Made by a program: the position numbers and the translations under genes. Below, piece by piece: positions 1-9,439 of a stretch of 64,000 nucleotides of DNA. The DNA lies in assembly GCA_947495575.1 (NCBI GenBank), contig CANLZL010000006.1, positions 124,001 through 188,000 of the forward strand, read 5' to 3'. Source of the stretch: an uncultured Nioella sp. Lineage in GTDB: Bacteria > Pseudomonadota > Alphaproteobacteria > Rhodobacterales > Rhodobacteraceae. Under the pieces are notes generated by a model. It saw only the letters and a list, made by a program, of their open reading frames with translations. It was not told where the DNA came from and did not search any database. Position 1 is the first letter of the stretch. The number at the start of each line of letters is the position of its first letter.

Positions 1-817
1 TGAGGTCCGGAAACAAATCCAGGACGAGGTCATGACCATCGCGCAGCTCTCTGGACACCGCATAAACCCCGCCGCCTTCGATCCCGCGCGCAGACACCAC
101 AAATTCTGCCCGCACTGACGTTTCACCGGCAGTGATTTGGCACCCTTTGACAGGCGCACCGAAATACCGGGACATATATGACGACCACGCAATATCGAAC
201 CCCATATTCGTGGGTTTCATTGGCGCAACCACCACGCCCATGTCTCGCAGCAATGGCACCCAAGCCCCATCCGACCCAAGCCGCGCCCATGAGCCGCCCC
301 CAAGGGCGAGAACCGTGCAATTTGGTTTGAGGATCTGCTCTCCGTTAGGGGTGGCAAACCGGAATGCGCCATCTACGACTCCGGACCAGCGCCACTTGAG
401 ATGCATCTGCGCGTCCATTTGCGCCAGCCATGCTCGCAATAAAGGGGAAGCCTTCATCGCCTGTGGAAATACGCGGCCACTGGAACCTGTGAAAACGGGT
501 TGTCCCAAGCCAACGGCCCAATCCTGAACGGATTGCGGACCAAATGCCTCCAACATCGGGCGCAGCCACGGGGCGGCCTCTCGATATTCGGCCAGAAACG
601 CATCGAAACCCTGGTCCTTGGTCAGGTTCAAACCGGATTTCCCAGCCATCAGAAATTTCCGGCCAGCTGAGGGCTTCGACTCGACAATCACCACTTTGCG
701 ACCGGCCTTTGCGAGGGCAGAGGCCGCCATCAATCCCGCAGGACCGGCGCCGATCACCAGCGCATCAATCGTTTCAGTGGTGGTCAACAGACTTGCCCTT
801 TTTGCTTTGCGCCCCAT
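1..817 (-). CDS. NAD(P)/FAD-dependent flavoprotein, TIGR03862-like (3' end outside the window)
   Basis: The reverse strand encodes an N-terminal dinucleotide-binding motif (VIGAGPAGLMAA, about residues 16-27) followed by SAGRKFLMAGKSGLNLT. That second stretch is the hallmark of the BaiN/HI0933-like flavoprotein group. The pattern GLGQPVFTGSSGRVFP further along points to the TIGR03862 subgroup, whose substrate is unknown. The reading frame stays open to the window edge, so the C-terminus is missing. I chose the ATG at 817; a TTG at 787 in the same frame is an alternative that would still keep the FAD motif. The gene is divergent from the HNH gene. Family assignment is secure; physiological role is not. 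Confidence 0.85.
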   Translation of the reverse strand, partial: MGRKAKRASLLTTTETIDALVIGAGPAGLMAASALAKAGRKVVIVESKPSAGRKFLMAGKSGLNLTKDQGFDAFLAEYREAAPWLRPMLEAFGPQSVQDWAVGLGQPVFTGSSGRVFPQAMKASPLLRAWLAQMDAQMHLKWRWSGVVDGAFRFATPNGEQILKPNCTVLALGGGSWARLGSDGAWVPLLRDMGVVVAPMKPTNMGFDIAWSSYMSRYFGAPVKGCQITAGETSVRAEFVVSARGIEGGGVYAVSRELRDGHDLVLDLFPDL

Positions 818-852
818 CCTATGGGCCAGTGCTTTGAAATGACACAAGCGAA

Positions 853-1164
853 ATGAACGATCCGTTGCCCATCTGCCCGCTTTGCGACCGGCCAATCCCA
901 AAAGACGCGAAGCAAAGCGTCCACCACCTGGTTCCACGCTTGCGAGGCGGTAAGGGCGGGCCGACCGTGTTGCTCCATCAGATTTGTCACAACGAAATAC
1001 ATGCAAGCCTGTCCGAAACCGATCTCGCCAATTCCTATCACTCGATGGACTCGCTAAAGGCCCATCCACGGCTGGCCAGGTTCATCGCATGGGTACGAAA
1101 GCGGCCTGCTGAATTCCACTCAAAAACTCCCGGCGGGCGACGTGGATGGAAGCGTGGACACTGA
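853..1164 (+). CDS. HNH endonuclease family small protein
   Basis: This 103-residue protein has two Cys pairs typical of HNH zinc fingers: CPLCDRPI near residue 8 and a CHNEIH motif near residue 45. Between them lies the HHLVPRLRGGK segment that supplies the metal-binding histidines of the HNH nuclease fold. Stand-alone HNH proteins of this size occur both in phages and as conserved single genes in alphaproteobacteria. No terminase, integrase or methyltransferase lies next to it, so I do not infer a phage or restriction role. It is divergent from the flavoprotein gene with about 35 bp between the starts. Confidence 0.75.
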   Translation: MNDPLPICPLCDRPIPKDAKQSVHHLVPRLRGGKGGPTVLLHQICHNEIHASLSETDLANSYHSMDSLKAHPRLARFIAWVRKRPAEFHSKTPGGRRGWKRGH

Positions 1165-1279
1165 CCTTGGTTGCACTTCGCATGCGACAGGCCAAAGACC
1201 GGCAGGCGTCAATTCCGACACCGGTCGATTTTCGATAGTTTGAGGGGCCCCTGCGAGGGTATTTCAGCAAAGACAACCG

Positions 1280-1900
1280 TTAAGAACAAAGGGATTTGAT
1301 GCCACGTAGAATCACAGGGTTTCCGTCAATGGAGGCCCTGACAAGTTCGCGAACAGCAGTCATCAAATGATCGGACGCAACGATTCGGTCAACCAGGCCC
1401 CAGTTCACCGCCTCTTCCGCCCCGATCTTTTGACTGGCGAGCAGGATCAATTTGGTTCGGGCGGGGCCGATGAGGGCCGTCATACGTTTTGGGTCAGACG
1501 GTTGTGGCAGATAGCCGAGTTTGGCCACTGGATAAAAGAATTTGGCCTCGGGCACAGCGATTCGGATGTCGCAGGCCAACGCCATGCCAAAGGCGCCACC
1601 GGCAAGCGTACCATTGAGTGCAGCTACGGTCAGACAGGGGATCTCGGCTATCGCGCCTGACACCCTTTCCCAAACCAAGGACGTGGCGAGGCCAGCCTTG
1701 GCCTCTTCCAGATCCGCACCGGCCGAAAAAACTCGTGTGCCTGTACCGGTTATTACCAGGGCGCGAATATCTTCGGCGGTTTGGGCGGCCTCGGCCATCC
1801 CTGCCAGATCGGTGAGCATGGCCTCGCTAAGTGAATTGGCCTTGTCCGGGCGCTCAATTGTAATGGTCCAGAGCCCGCCCTCTTTGTCCAAGCGGATCAC
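1280..1900 (-). CDS. Enoyl-CoA hydratase/isomerase family protein (short form)
   Basis: This is a crotonase-fold protein of about 206 residues. The segment ERPDKANSLSEAM is the usual N-terminal signature, and TRVFSAGADLEEA plus LNGTLAGGAFGMALACDIRIA form the two oxyanion-hole regions that bind the acyl-CoA thioester. Full-length members are near 255 residues; this one stops after GNPVILRGIKSL, so the C-terminal helical segment is missing. I chose the GTG at 1900 because it overlaps the stop of the upstream SDR gene (GTGA), which implies translational coupling. The longer frame to 2035 only reads through the SDR gene. Substrate is unknown; a beta-oxidation-like step shared with the SDR is plausible. 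Confidence 0.8.
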   Translation of the reverse strand: MIRLDKEGGLWTITIERPDKANSLSEAMLTDLAGMAEAAQTAEDIRALVITGTGTRVFSAGADLEEAKAGLATSLVWERVSGAIAEIPCLTVAALNGTLAGGAFGMALACDIRIAVPEAKFFYPVAKLGYLPQPSDPKRMTALIGPARTKLILLASQKIGAEEAVNWGLVDRIVASDHLMTAVRELVRASIDGNPVILRGIKSLCS

Positions 1901-2652
1901 TTGCTGAGACCCAACCGGGCTCGGATCGTTTCGTCGCGCAAGGAAATTTCCTGTCCTAGAAATTCGTCCGCATCTTCGCTGCACATCCACAAAAGAGCCT
2001 TTGCTGGCCAGTCTGCGGGGATATGCGCCTCCCAATCCAATTGACTAACCGGGTTCACACCGCTTGCCTTGATTTCATGCTGCATCTGCGTGGCGACGGT
2101 GCCGGGCGACAGGCCCATGACGCGTAGGCCCTTTTCCGCCCCCTCTTTGTGCCCTGCCATGGTCAGCATCGCAGCACCCGCCTTGGATGTGCAGTAGTGG
2201 CTCCAGCCCTCAAGCGCATTATGTGCAGCGCCGGAACTAATCGTCAGGATCGTACCGCTGCCTTGTCGTTCCATCACTGGCATCGCGGCGCGAAATCCGT
2301 AGTAGACGCCCTTCAGGTTGATATCGATGACGTGGCTCCAGGCATCCGGATCTGACTCTGCCAAACGTGCGACCGGCTCGATCACGCCGGCATTATTGAT
2401 CAGGATATCGAGCCGCCCAAACGTTTCGATACAAGCGTTGACCGCCGCCTCAACTTCCCAATATCGGCTGACATCGCAGGGGATGGCGAGGGCGTATTCG
2501 CCTATCTCTCCGGCGATCTCTGCGATCTGGTCTCTTCCACGAGCCAACAGGCAGACTTTCGCGCCCGCATCAGCAAAGACTCGCGCAGCCGCCTCACCAA
2601 TTCCGCGGCTTGCCCCTGTGATTATTGCTACTTTGCCGTCCAAAGACCCCAT
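1897..2652 (-). CDS. SDR family NAD(P)-dependent oxidoreductase
   Basis: This is a 251-residue classical short-chain dehydrogenase. The cofactor motif TGASRGIG is near residue 12, the NNAG motif near residue 86, and the catalytic Ser plus YCTSK near residues 139-156. The start at 2652 follows a GGGGG stretch at good spacing and begins directly before the Rossmann strand; the longer frame upstream adds 28 unrelated residues. It is the first gene of a two-gene unit with the enoyl-CoA hydratase homologue, with overlapping stop and start. The substrate cannot be told from sequence. Confidence 0.88.
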   Translation of the reverse strand: MGSLDGKVAIITGASRGIGEAAARVFADAGAKVCLLARGRDQIAEIAGEIGEYALAIPCDVSRYWEVEAAVNACIETFGRLDILINNAGVIEPVARLAESDPDAWSHVIDINLKGVYYGFRAAMPVMERQGSGTILTISSGAAHNALEGWSHYCTSKAGAAMLTMAGHKEGAEKGLRVMGLSPGTVATQMQHEIKASGVNPVSQLDWEAHIPADWPAKALLWMCSEDADEFLGQEISLRDETIRARLGLSK

Positions 2653-2770
2653 TTCGGCCCCCTTGCCTTGAAAATTTTCATTGCATTTCAAGGTCAAATT
2701 AAACAGACCTTGACGCCTCCCCGTTTGGGGGATCACATTTTGAGTAGCAATTCACCTCTGGAAGGTCGTT

Positions 2771-4372
2771 ATGTCAAAGCTGAAATCAATTTCCCTAAGT
2801 CTTTCTTCCGTGGCTCTGATGGCTGCGTCGCCTGCATTGGCGGATATTACCGCTGATGAGCTGTGGTCCGTCTGGCAAACCCAATCTGCCAATATGGGCT
2901 ATAACATCACCGCAACGGCAAGCCCGTCAGGCAATGGTCTGGTCCTGACCAATGTGACCAATGCGATGGATATCGAAGAGCTCACACTGACCGCCGTGAT
3001 CCCACAGGTCACGATGACCAATAATGCCGACGGCACGGTCAGCCTGTCGATGTCCGATACTCTAACCTATAGTCTGACCGGCATTCCGGACGACGACGCC
3101 CCCGATGCGATCAACGTCCTGATCTCTCAAAACGGATTTGCCGCAACCGCGTCAGGCTCGGCAACTAACCTGACCCTGGACAGTTCTTTTGCGGAAATGA
3201 ACGTGGAAAACGTCGAGTTTATCGGCGGCAACCAATCCGAGATCCCTGAATTTGGTCTGGTTCTGGCGATCGAAAACTATGCAGCCAATGCCAGCTATGA
3301 CTTCAGCAATCCTGATTTGACCGGGATTGATAGCACGGCGTCCTTGGGCTCTTTCGTTTTCAATCTGGATGCACGCGAAGTCAGTGGCGCGGCCCCGGCC
3401 CCACAACCCGTTGCTCCGCAACCGGTCGCCCCGGGCAAGGCTGGCCCGCCCGCAACAGCCCCGACCGCGCCAACGGGTGGTAGCGGAAGCGGCGATGACG
3501 CCCATCTGACGATGGAACTGATGATCGCTGACATTGCAGCCAGCGGCGCCGGTGTTCTGCCTTCCGGCTTTGACTACATGGCCGCCGAATCCTTCCCGCC
3601 GGGTATGAACCTTTCTGGCTCTGTGACCTACGGACCAGCCTCGGCTCACCTGGCGTTTATGGACCGTTGGGAAAATTTCGATTTCTCCACGTCAAATTCG
3701 GGCGGGATGATCGGCTTCGGTATTTCCGAGGACGCGATCAGCTATGAGCTTGGCGGACAGAACGTACAATTGAGCCTGATGGGCTCTGACATGCCGTTCC
3801 CGATATCGGCCGCTGCCGACGTAACCGGGTTGGCCATCTCGATGCCGCTGTCGCAACAGCCGCAGCCATCGCCGTTTGCTGCCAGCGTCAACTACCAAGG
3901 TGTAACTGTTGGCGATCAGATGTGGGCGATGATTGACCCAACTCAGGCGATTCCACGTGGCCCGGCCACCCTTCTGGTTGATATGACCGGCACCGTGCAG
4001 CTCTTTGCCAATCTGATGGAAATGGACCCGATGACGATGAATGGTCCTCCGGGTGAACTGCGTGAACTGACGCTGAACAACCTTCAGGTCTCGGTTGCGG
4101 GCGCAGAGCTTACTGGCACAGGTGATGTCGATTTTGCCCCCGGCCAGATCATTCCAATGCCGGAGGGTCAGGTTGATCTGAACCTTTCGGGTGCCAACGG
4201 CCTGATCGACATCCTGACACAGGCGGGTCTGTTGCCACCGCAACAGGGCGGCATGATCCGCGGAATGCTGGGCATGTTCGCGCAACCCGGTGCAACGCCT
4301 GACACCTATAGCTCGACCATCGTCTTTGGCCCTGGCGGGTCGATCACTGCAAACGGTGTGCCGCTGCAATAG
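2771..4372 (+). CDS. DUF2125 domain-containing secreted protein
   Basis: The 533-residue protein begins with a Sec signal peptide (hydrophobic core at 8-22, likely cleavage after SPALA). The rest is Thr/Ser/Asn-rich beta-type sequence, with a Pro/Ala/Gln low-complexity linker near residues 212-240 (AAPAPQPVAPQPVAPG) splitting it into two halves. This layout fits the DUF2125 proteins common in Rhodobacterales, whose function is unknown. A periplasmic or outer-membrane-associated location is inferred from the signal peptide. It stands as a single gene and ends just before a strong terminator. Confidence 0.75.
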   Translation: MSKLKSISLSLSSVALMAASPALADITADELWSVWQTQSANMGYNITATASPSGNGLVLTNVTNAMDIEELTLTAVIPQVTMTNNADGTVSLSMSDTLTYSLTGIPDDDAPDAINVLISQNGFAATASGSATNLTLDSSFAEMNVENVEFIGGNQSEIPEFGLVLAIENYAANASYDFSNPDLTGIDSTASLGSFVFNLDAREVSGAAPAPQPVAPQPVAPGKAGPPATAPTAPTGGSGSGDDAHLTMELMIADIAASGAGVLPSGFDYMAAESFPPGMNLSGSVTYGPASAHLAFMDRWENFDFSTSNSGGMIGFGISEDAISYELGGQNVQLSLMGSDMPFPISAAADVTGLAISMPLSQQPQPSPFAASVNYQGVTVGDQMWAMIDPTQAIPRGPATLLVDMTGTVQLFANLMEMDPMTMNGPPGELRELTLNNLQVSVAGAELTGTGDVDFAPGQIIPMPEGQVDLNLSGANGLIDILTQAGLLPPQQGGMIRGMLGMFAQPGATPDTYSSTIVFGPGGSITANGVPLQ

Positions 4373-4395
4373 GCCCAGGCCGGTACTGTAATAGG

Positions 4396-4428
4396 AAAAC
4401 CCCGGTGGCAGACGTCACCGGGGTTTTT
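4396..4428 (+). terminator. Rho-independent terminator after the DUF2125 gene
   Basis: A 12-bp inverted repeat, AAAACCCCGGTG at 4396-4407 paired with CACCGGGGTTTT at 4416-4427, has an 8-nt loop and runs into a T tract. It sits 24 bp after the DUF2125 stop codon and insulates pmbA. Confidence 0.9.
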
Positions 4429-4495
4429 CTTTGCCTTGCGCCCATTGGGTTCCGGCACTACCTCTCAACCCAACCCTGACCTACAAGGACGCCTC

Positions 4496-5842
4496 ATGAC
4501 CCAATCCGCAGAAGAGCTGACCCATGCCCTTTTGAACGCTGCCCGCAAGGCAGGCGCAGATGCCGCTGACGCGATTGCATCCGATGGCACGTCGCTGTCG
4601 ATTGACGTGTTGAACGGCAAGTTGGAACATGCGGAACGCTCAGAAGGGGTTGAGATCGGGTTGCGGGTTCTGGTGGGTAACCGGCAGGCGTGCGTATCGG
4701 CCTCGGACACATCAACCACCACCATGGCGCAGATGGCTGAACGCGCCGTTGCCATGGCAAAGGAAGCCCCGGAAGATCCGACGATTGGCCTGGCTGACCC
4801 CAATCAACTTGCCACCGAATGGGACATCGCTGCGCTGGATATGGTTGATCCCAGTGACGAACCGGAACCGGCAGCACTGGAAGAGGCCGCAAAAATCGCT
4901 GAAGCCACCGCGCTGGCCCATGAGGGTATCGCGCAGGTCCAATCGGCCACTGCAGCTTTTGGCAGACGTGCGCGTCATATCGCGGCGACCAACGGGTTTT
5001 CCGGCGGCTATACCCGCACCGATCACGTGACCTCTTGCGTTGCCATCACCGGCGAGGGCACAAGGATGGAGCGCGATTATTATGGCGAGATGCGAATGCA
5101 TCGTGCTGATCTACCCAGCCCGGAAGAGGTCGGCCGCATCGCAGCAGAACGCACCCTTGCCCGCGCAGGGGCCCGCCAGCCCAAAACCGGCGCATATCCA
5201 GTGATATTTGATGAGCGGATCGCCGCGTCCCTTATTGGTCATGTCCTGCAAGCCTCGAACGGATCGGCCATCGTGCGTGGCTCTAGCTGGCTGCGCGATT
5301 TGAACGGGGAACAGATTCTGCCCGAAGGCCTATCGATTATCGAAGATCCATTGCGCCCCCGTGTCTCTGGTTCTCGACCATTTGATGCGGAGGGTCTGCC
5401 CGCGCGCCAACGCGCCATCGTCGAAAACGGCGTGCTGATGGGGTGGACGCTTGATCTGGCCACGGCGCGCAAACTTGGATTGCAATCCACCGGCAACGCC
5501 GCGCGCGGGATGTCTCACCCACCTTCACCTTCGGTTTCAAATGTGGCTTTGACTCAGGGCAATCAAAGTCGTGATGATCTTATAAAAGAAATTGGCACCG
5601 GCCTTTTGATCACCGGTCTTATCGGCTCGTCCATCAATGCCAACACCGGCGATTATTCGCGGGGTGCATCTGGATTCTGGATCGAAAACGGAGAGATCGC
5701 GTACCCAGTCAATGAATGCACAGTTGCGGGTAACCTCAAGGAAATGCTGCGCAGCATTCGCCCGGCCAACGACGCCAAACTACACCTCTCTCGGGTTGTT
5801 CCCTCCCTCTTGGTTGAAGGGTTGACCCTTGCCGGCAAATGA
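4496..5842 (+). CDS. pmbA: TldD/PmbA family metalloprotease subunit, PmbA (TldE) type
   Basis: This protein of about 448 residues matches the PmbA/TldE half of the TldD/TldE protease, which matures small peptides such as microcin B17 and degrades CcdA. The C-terminal signature with TGLLITGLIGSSINANTGD and SRGASGFWIENGEI is diagnostic. As expected for the E subunit, I see no HExxxH motif; the catalytic zinc site lies in the D partner, which is not in this window. The ATG at 4496 follows AAGGAC; the longer frame from 4436 starts next to the terminator. The stop overlaps the start of the next gene by 14 nt. Confidence 0.9.
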   Translation: MTQSAEELTHALLNAARKAGADAADAIASDGTSLSIDVLNGKLEHAERSEGVEIGLRVLVGNRQACVSASDTSTTTMAQMAERAVAMAKEAPEDPTIGLADPNQLATEWDIAALDMVDPSDEPEPAALEEAAKIAEATALAHEGIAQVQSATAAFGRRARHIAATNGFSGGYTRTDHVTSCVAITGEGTRMERDYYGEMRMHRADLPSPEEVGRIAAERTLARAGARQPKTGAYPVIFDERIAASLIGHVLQASNGSAIVRGSSWLRDLNGEQILPEGLSIIEDPLRPRVSGSRPFDAEGLPARQRAIVENGVLMGWTLDLATARKLGLQSTGNAARGMSHPPSPSVSNVALTQGNQSRDDLIKEIGTGLLITGLIGSSINANTGDYSRGASGFWIENGEIAYPVNECTVAGNLKEMLRSIRPANDAKLHLSRVVPSLLVEGLTLAGK

Positions 5843-6617
5843 CCTGCAACTTTTGATCACAGCGGCCCAGGAGGCGGGTCAGATTGCTGCCAAGTTTTGG
5901 CAGAAAAACCCCGAAGCATGGGACAAGCCCGGCGGCCACGGCCCGGTGACGGAAGCGGATCTTGAAATCGACCGGATGCTGCGCAGCACATTGACCGCTG
6001 CACGGCCTGATTATGGCTGGCTGTCCGAAGAGACCGAGGATGGAACGGAACGTCTGGCTTTAGATCGCACTTTCATCGTCGACCCGATCGACGGCACGCG
6101 CAGCTTCATGGAAGGATCCAAAAGCTTTTCGCATTCGCTGGCCATCGCCGAAAAGGGTAATGTCATCGCTGCCGTGGTGTTCCTGCCTATGCTCGACCGG
6201 CTCTATTCCGCATCTCTTGGTTTTGGCGCCAAGTTGAACGACGCGCCGCTGACCGCCAGTGCGCCAGCCGATGAAAGCGATGCTGTTGTTCTTGCCGCCA
6301 AACCTCAGCTCAGGTCAGACTATTGGCCTGGCGGGATCCCCGAGGTGACCCGCAGCTATCGCCCCTCGCTGGCCTATCGCCTAGCGCTTGTTGGTCAGGG
6401 GCGGTTTGATGGAATGGTCACTTTGCGACCCTCCTGGGAATGGGATATCGCGGCGGGCGCGCTGATCGTGTCTGAGGCTGGCGGCGTGGTCAGCGATGGC
6501 CATGGTCAGCCCCTGCAGTTTAACAATGCCACACCGCAAGTTCCCGGTGTTATCGCAGCCGGTGCGCCGTTGCACCGCTCCCTTCTCAAGCGCAGGCTGC
6601 TTGACCACCCGCACTGA
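5829..6617 (+). CDS. Inositol monophosphatase family protein, CysQ-like (3'(2'),5'-bisphosphate nucleotidase)
   Basis: The 262-residue protein has the lithium-sensitive phosphatase motifs: WLSEETED (metal-binding Glu), DPIDGTRSF near residue 85 and WEWDIAAGALIVSEAGG near residue 196. Rhodobacterales proteins of this type are usually named 3'(2'),5'-bisphosphate nucleotidase, which recycles PAP from sulfate assimilation; inositol phosphatase is the alternative. The start is a TTG inside the end of pmbA, consistent with coupled translation. It leads into waaA after 37 bp. Confidence 0.85.
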   Translation: MPANDLQLLITAAQEAGQIAAKFWQKNPEAWDKPGGHGPVTEADLEIDRMLRSTLTAARPDYGWLSEETEDGTERLALDRTFIVDPIDGTRSFMEGSKSFSHSLAIAEKGNVIAAVVFLPMLDRLYSASLGFGAKLNDAPLTASAPADESDAVVLAAKPQLRSDYWPGGIPEVTRSYRPSLAYRLALVGQGRFDGMVTLRPSWEWDIAAGALIVSEAGGVVSDGHGQPLQFNNATPQVPGVIAAGAPLHRSLLKRRLLDHPH

Positions 6618-6654
6618 TTGCGTAGGGTGCCCGCGCTGCAAAGGTTAATGATAT

Positions 6655-7950
6655 ATGAGCTTCTCTCCTGCCCTTTCGATCTATATGGCGCTTTCCGCCC
6701 GCGCGTCTGGCTACGCCGAACGAAAGTTGGCCGCGCGTCTTGACGCGGGCAAAGAGGATGCCGAACGCCTGGACGAACGACGTGGCATTGCCGGCAGGCC
6801 CCGCCCGGATGGACCGCTGATCTGGTTCCATGCCGCCAGTGTCGGCGAATCCCTGTCTTTGCTGGAATTGATCCGTCGCATGGCCGATGAACGCCCTGAC
6901 GCGCATTTCCTTGTAACCACCGGCACCGTTACCTCGGCCGAGGTCATGGCCGCCCGCCTGCCCAAAAACGCGTTTCACCAATTCGTGCCGGTCGACGTGG
7001 TTCCATATATCAGGCGTTTCCTTGACTACTGGAAGCCTGACATGGCGATATGGACGGAATCCGAGTTCTGGCCTGCCCTGATCTGCGAAACCGATGCGCG
7101 CAATATCCCGATGGTGCTGATCAACGCCCGGATGTCCAAATCCAGCCATGATCGCTGGCGTTTTTTGCGTGGGATGGCCCGCAACCTGGTTGAACGTTTT
7201 GGAGAGGCGCATGTTCAGGATGATCTGACCGCAGGTTACCTCCGCCGTCTGGGCCTGCCCGCCGATCGGTTGCATGTCACCGGTACGCTCAAAGAGGGCG
7301 CCGCAGCCCTGCCCTGCGACGAAGATGAACGCACACGCATGGCCAGCCACCTCAATGGTCGGCCTGTCTGGCTTGCGGCCTCGACCCATGAGGGCGAAGA
7401 GGAAAAGGTTCTGGAGGCACATGAAGCTGCATTGCGCAGCAACCCCCGCCTGCTTTTGGTTCTGGTGCCTCGCCACCCGCATCGCGGTGACGAAATCGCA
7501 GGAATGATTGGTCAGGGCAAATGCACCATGGCCCGGCGCAGCGCCGGAGAGATCCCAGCCCCCGACACTCAGATCTATCTTGCGGATACATTGGGTGAGC
7601 TTGGCCTGTGGTATCGCCTTGCCCCGATCAGTTTCGTTGGCGGTTCAATGGAACCGATTGGCGGGCATAACCCGTTTGAACCGGCGGCTCTAGGATCCGC
7701 CATTTTGCACGGGCCCTATGTCACCAATTTCGTTGATATCTTCCAAAGGTTGACCGAGGCGCAGGCCTCGCGCCTTGTCTCTTCCCCGGCCTCTCTTGCC
7801 GAGGCGGTGAATGACCTTCTGAACCCTGACAAGGCTGCCGCACAGGCCCATGCGGCGTGGGAGGTCTGTTCTTCCGGTGCCGATGCAACCGACCGTGCGC
7901 TGGACATGCTGTTTGAAAAGCTGGACCAGCCAAAGCGGATCGCGTCCTGA
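6655..7950 (+). CDS. waaA: 3-deoxy-D-manno-octulosonic acid (KDO) transferase
   Basis: The 431-residue protein belongs to glycosyltransferase family 30 and transfers KDO from CMP-KDO to lipid IVA at the inner membrane. An N-terminal hydrophobic stretch is followed by [10 protein letters not shown] with the family's catalytic Glu, the central [10 protein letters not shown] and MVLINARMS segments, and the C-terminal [15 protein letters not shown] donor-binding loop. Length is normal for the family. Its stop overlaps the lpxK start (TGATG), and the pairing of the two genes supports a lipid A role. Confidence 0.95.
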   Translation: MSFSPALSIYMALSARASGYAERKLAARLDAGKEDAERLDERRGIAGRPRPDGPLIWFHAASVGESLSLLELIRRMADERPDAHFLVTTGTVTSAEVMAARLPKNAFHQFVPVDVVPYIRRFLDYWKPDMAIWTESEFWPALICETDARNIPMVLINARMSKSSHDRWRFLRGMARNLVERFGEAHVQDDLTAGYLRRLGLPADRLHVTGTLKEGAAALPCDEDERTRMASHLNGRPVWLAASTHEGEEEKVLEAHEAALRSNPRLLLVLVPRHPHRGDEIAGMIGQGKCTMARRSAGEIPAPDTQIYLADTLGELGLWYRLAPISFVGGSMEPIGGHNPFEPAALGSAILHGPYVTNFVDIFQRLTEAQASRLVSSPASLAEAVNDLLNPDKAAAQAHAAWEVCSSGADATDRALDMLFEKLDQPKRIAS

Positions 7951-8951
7951 TGCAGGCGCCGCGCTTTTGGCACCGCCCTCCGGGGCTGGCCAGCGCGCTA
8001 CTGGCTCCGCTTGGGGCGATCTACGCCGCCGCCACGGCGCGCCGCGTTGCCAGTCAAACTGCAGCCCCCCTATCCATACCGGTAATCTGCGTAGGCAACC
8101 TCAATGCGGGCGGAACCGGAAAGACCCCGACCGTTATTGCATTGGCCGATCATCTGGCTGCGCGTGGTGTTCATGCTCAGGTCGTCAGTCGCGGCTATGG
8201 CGGCAGCATCGAAGGGCCGCACAGGGTGGATGGCATCAGAGACAGTGCCGATTTGGTCGGGGATGAACCCCTCCTTCTGTCGGCCTTCCTGCCTGTCTGG
8301 GTCGCCAAAGACCGCCGGGCTGGAGCCGAGGCCGCAATTGCCGATGGCGCCGAAGTGATCCTGTTGGATGATGGATTTCAAAACCCAACCTTATACAAGA
8401 ATTTATCGATCATCATTGTCGATGCCCATCACGGCTTTGGTAATGGCAAGGTCATCCCTGCCGGGCCTCTGAGAGAACCAATTACCAAGGGCCTTTCCCG
8501 CGCTGACCTACTTCTGTCCATAGGTCCCACCAAGGCGCAGGCCACATTTGCCAAAACATGGGGCGATCAGATCAGCCTGCCACACCTGACTGGCCACCTT
8601 GAGCCTCTGCCGACGGGCATGCCCTTCGCTGGCCTTCCCGTTCTGGCATTTGCAGGGATCGGCCATCCAGAAAAATTCTTCGCCACGCTCAAAGATCTCG
8701 GCGCGAATGTCTTGCATGGTGAGGCGCTTAGTGATCACCAACCGCTGACGGACACGTTGCTGGCCCGGCTGGAAAGCGATGCTAAAACTCTGGGAGCACA
8801 ATTGGTCACAACTGAAAAAGACGCCGTACGCCTGCCGCAAAAATATCGCTCCAAAGTGCTGACATTGCCGGTGCGCCTGCGACTGAACGATTGGGCCGAA
8901 CTGGACGCGGCGCTCGATCGCGTTTTGGACAACCCTGAATGGCGTCAATGA
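7950..8951 (+). CDS. lpxK: Tetraacyldisaccharide 4'-kinase
   Basis: LpxK phosphorylates the 4' position of the lipid A disaccharide. This 333-residue protein shows the P-loop [13 protein letters not shown] near residue 50, the family segment VVSRGYGG near residue 80, DEPLLL, and [11 protein letters not shown] near residue 140. The N-terminus ([18 protein letters not shown]) is the membrane-associating helix expected for the family. The start overlaps the waaA stop, and the stop overlaps the acetyltransferase start, so it sits in the middle of a coupled operon. Confidence 0.95.
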   Translation: MQAPRFWHRPPGLASALLAPLGAIYAAATARRVASQTAAPLSIPVICVGNLNAGGTGKTPTVIALADHLAARGVHAQVVSRGYGGSIEGPHRVDGIRDSADLVGDEPLLLSAFLPVWVAKDRRAGAEAAIADGAEVILLDDGFQNPTLYKNLSIIIVDAHHGFGNGKVIPAGPLREPITKGLSRADLLLSIGPTKAQATFAKTWGDQISLPHLTGHLEPLPTGMPFAGLPVLAFAGIGHPEKFFATLKDLGANVLHGEALSDHQPLTDTLLARLESDAKTLGAQLVTTEKDAVRLPQKYRSKVLTLPVRLRLNDWAELDAALDRVLDNPEWRQ

Positions 8952-9439
8952 TGACAGATTTTCCGCAAACGTTTTCATATCGCAGGTTAAGCGATGTCGA
9001 CCCGGAATTGCTTATCGCTCATATGTCTGATCCCAAAACGGCAGAGCATATGCCCTTAATGCCGGATAGTTGGGACCATTCCACCATCGCCAAATTCGTC
9101 GCGACGAAAGAGGCCGCCTGGACTCAAGACGGTCTGGGCCATTGGGCGATCCTTCAGGATGATCGTTATCTCGGCTGGGGCGGATTTCAGAAGGAGGGCG
9201 ATGAATGGGATCTGGGGCTTGTCCTGACCCCGGACAGTTTCGGACTGGGCTTTCGCATCACACGAGACATGATCCGGTTTGCAAAGGCAGACCCGCGCAT
9301 TCCCTACGCCACCTTCCTTTTGCCGCCGACACGCCAAAACCTGGGCGCTTTGCGCCGTATCGGGGCGGTTCAGATCGGTACAATAGATTATGACGGTGCG
9401 ACTTTCCTGAAATTCAGGTTAGACACACCGCCCGATTAG
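8948..9439 (+). CDS. GNAT family N-acetyltransferase (RimJ/RimL-like)
   Basis: This is a protein of about 163 residues with the RimJ/RimL-like arrangement: [26 protein letters not shown] at the N-terminus, a [15 protein letters not shown] beta hairpin and a late [11 protein letters not shown] acetyl-CoA region. It could acetylate a protein N-terminus or a small amine; the substrate is unknown. Two ATGs, at 8948 and 8951, are possible; the first overlaps the lpxK stop (ATGA). Its own stop interlocks with that of the convergent SLC13 gene. Confidence 0.75.
   Translation: MMTDFPQTFSYRRLSDVDPELLIAHMSDPKTAEHMPLMPDSWDHSTIAKFVATKEAAWTQDGLGHWAILQDDRYLGWGGFQKEGDEWDLGLVLTPDSFGLGFRITRDMIRFAKADPRIPYATFLLPPTRQNLGALRRIGAVQIGTIDYDGATFLKFRLDTPPD

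Noticed and set aside
853-1164. HNH gene as a sign of a prophage or homing element
   Set aside because: No phage, integrase or intron genes lie nearby and base composition matches the neighbours.
3390-3480. Pro/Ala/Gln repeat as a DNA repeat element
   Set aside because: It is in frame inside the DUF2125 gene and reads as a protein linker.
3692-4369. A 225-codon frame opposite the DUF2125 gene
   Set aside because: It lies entirely within a well-supported gene on the other strand and has composition typical of a high-GC shadow frame.
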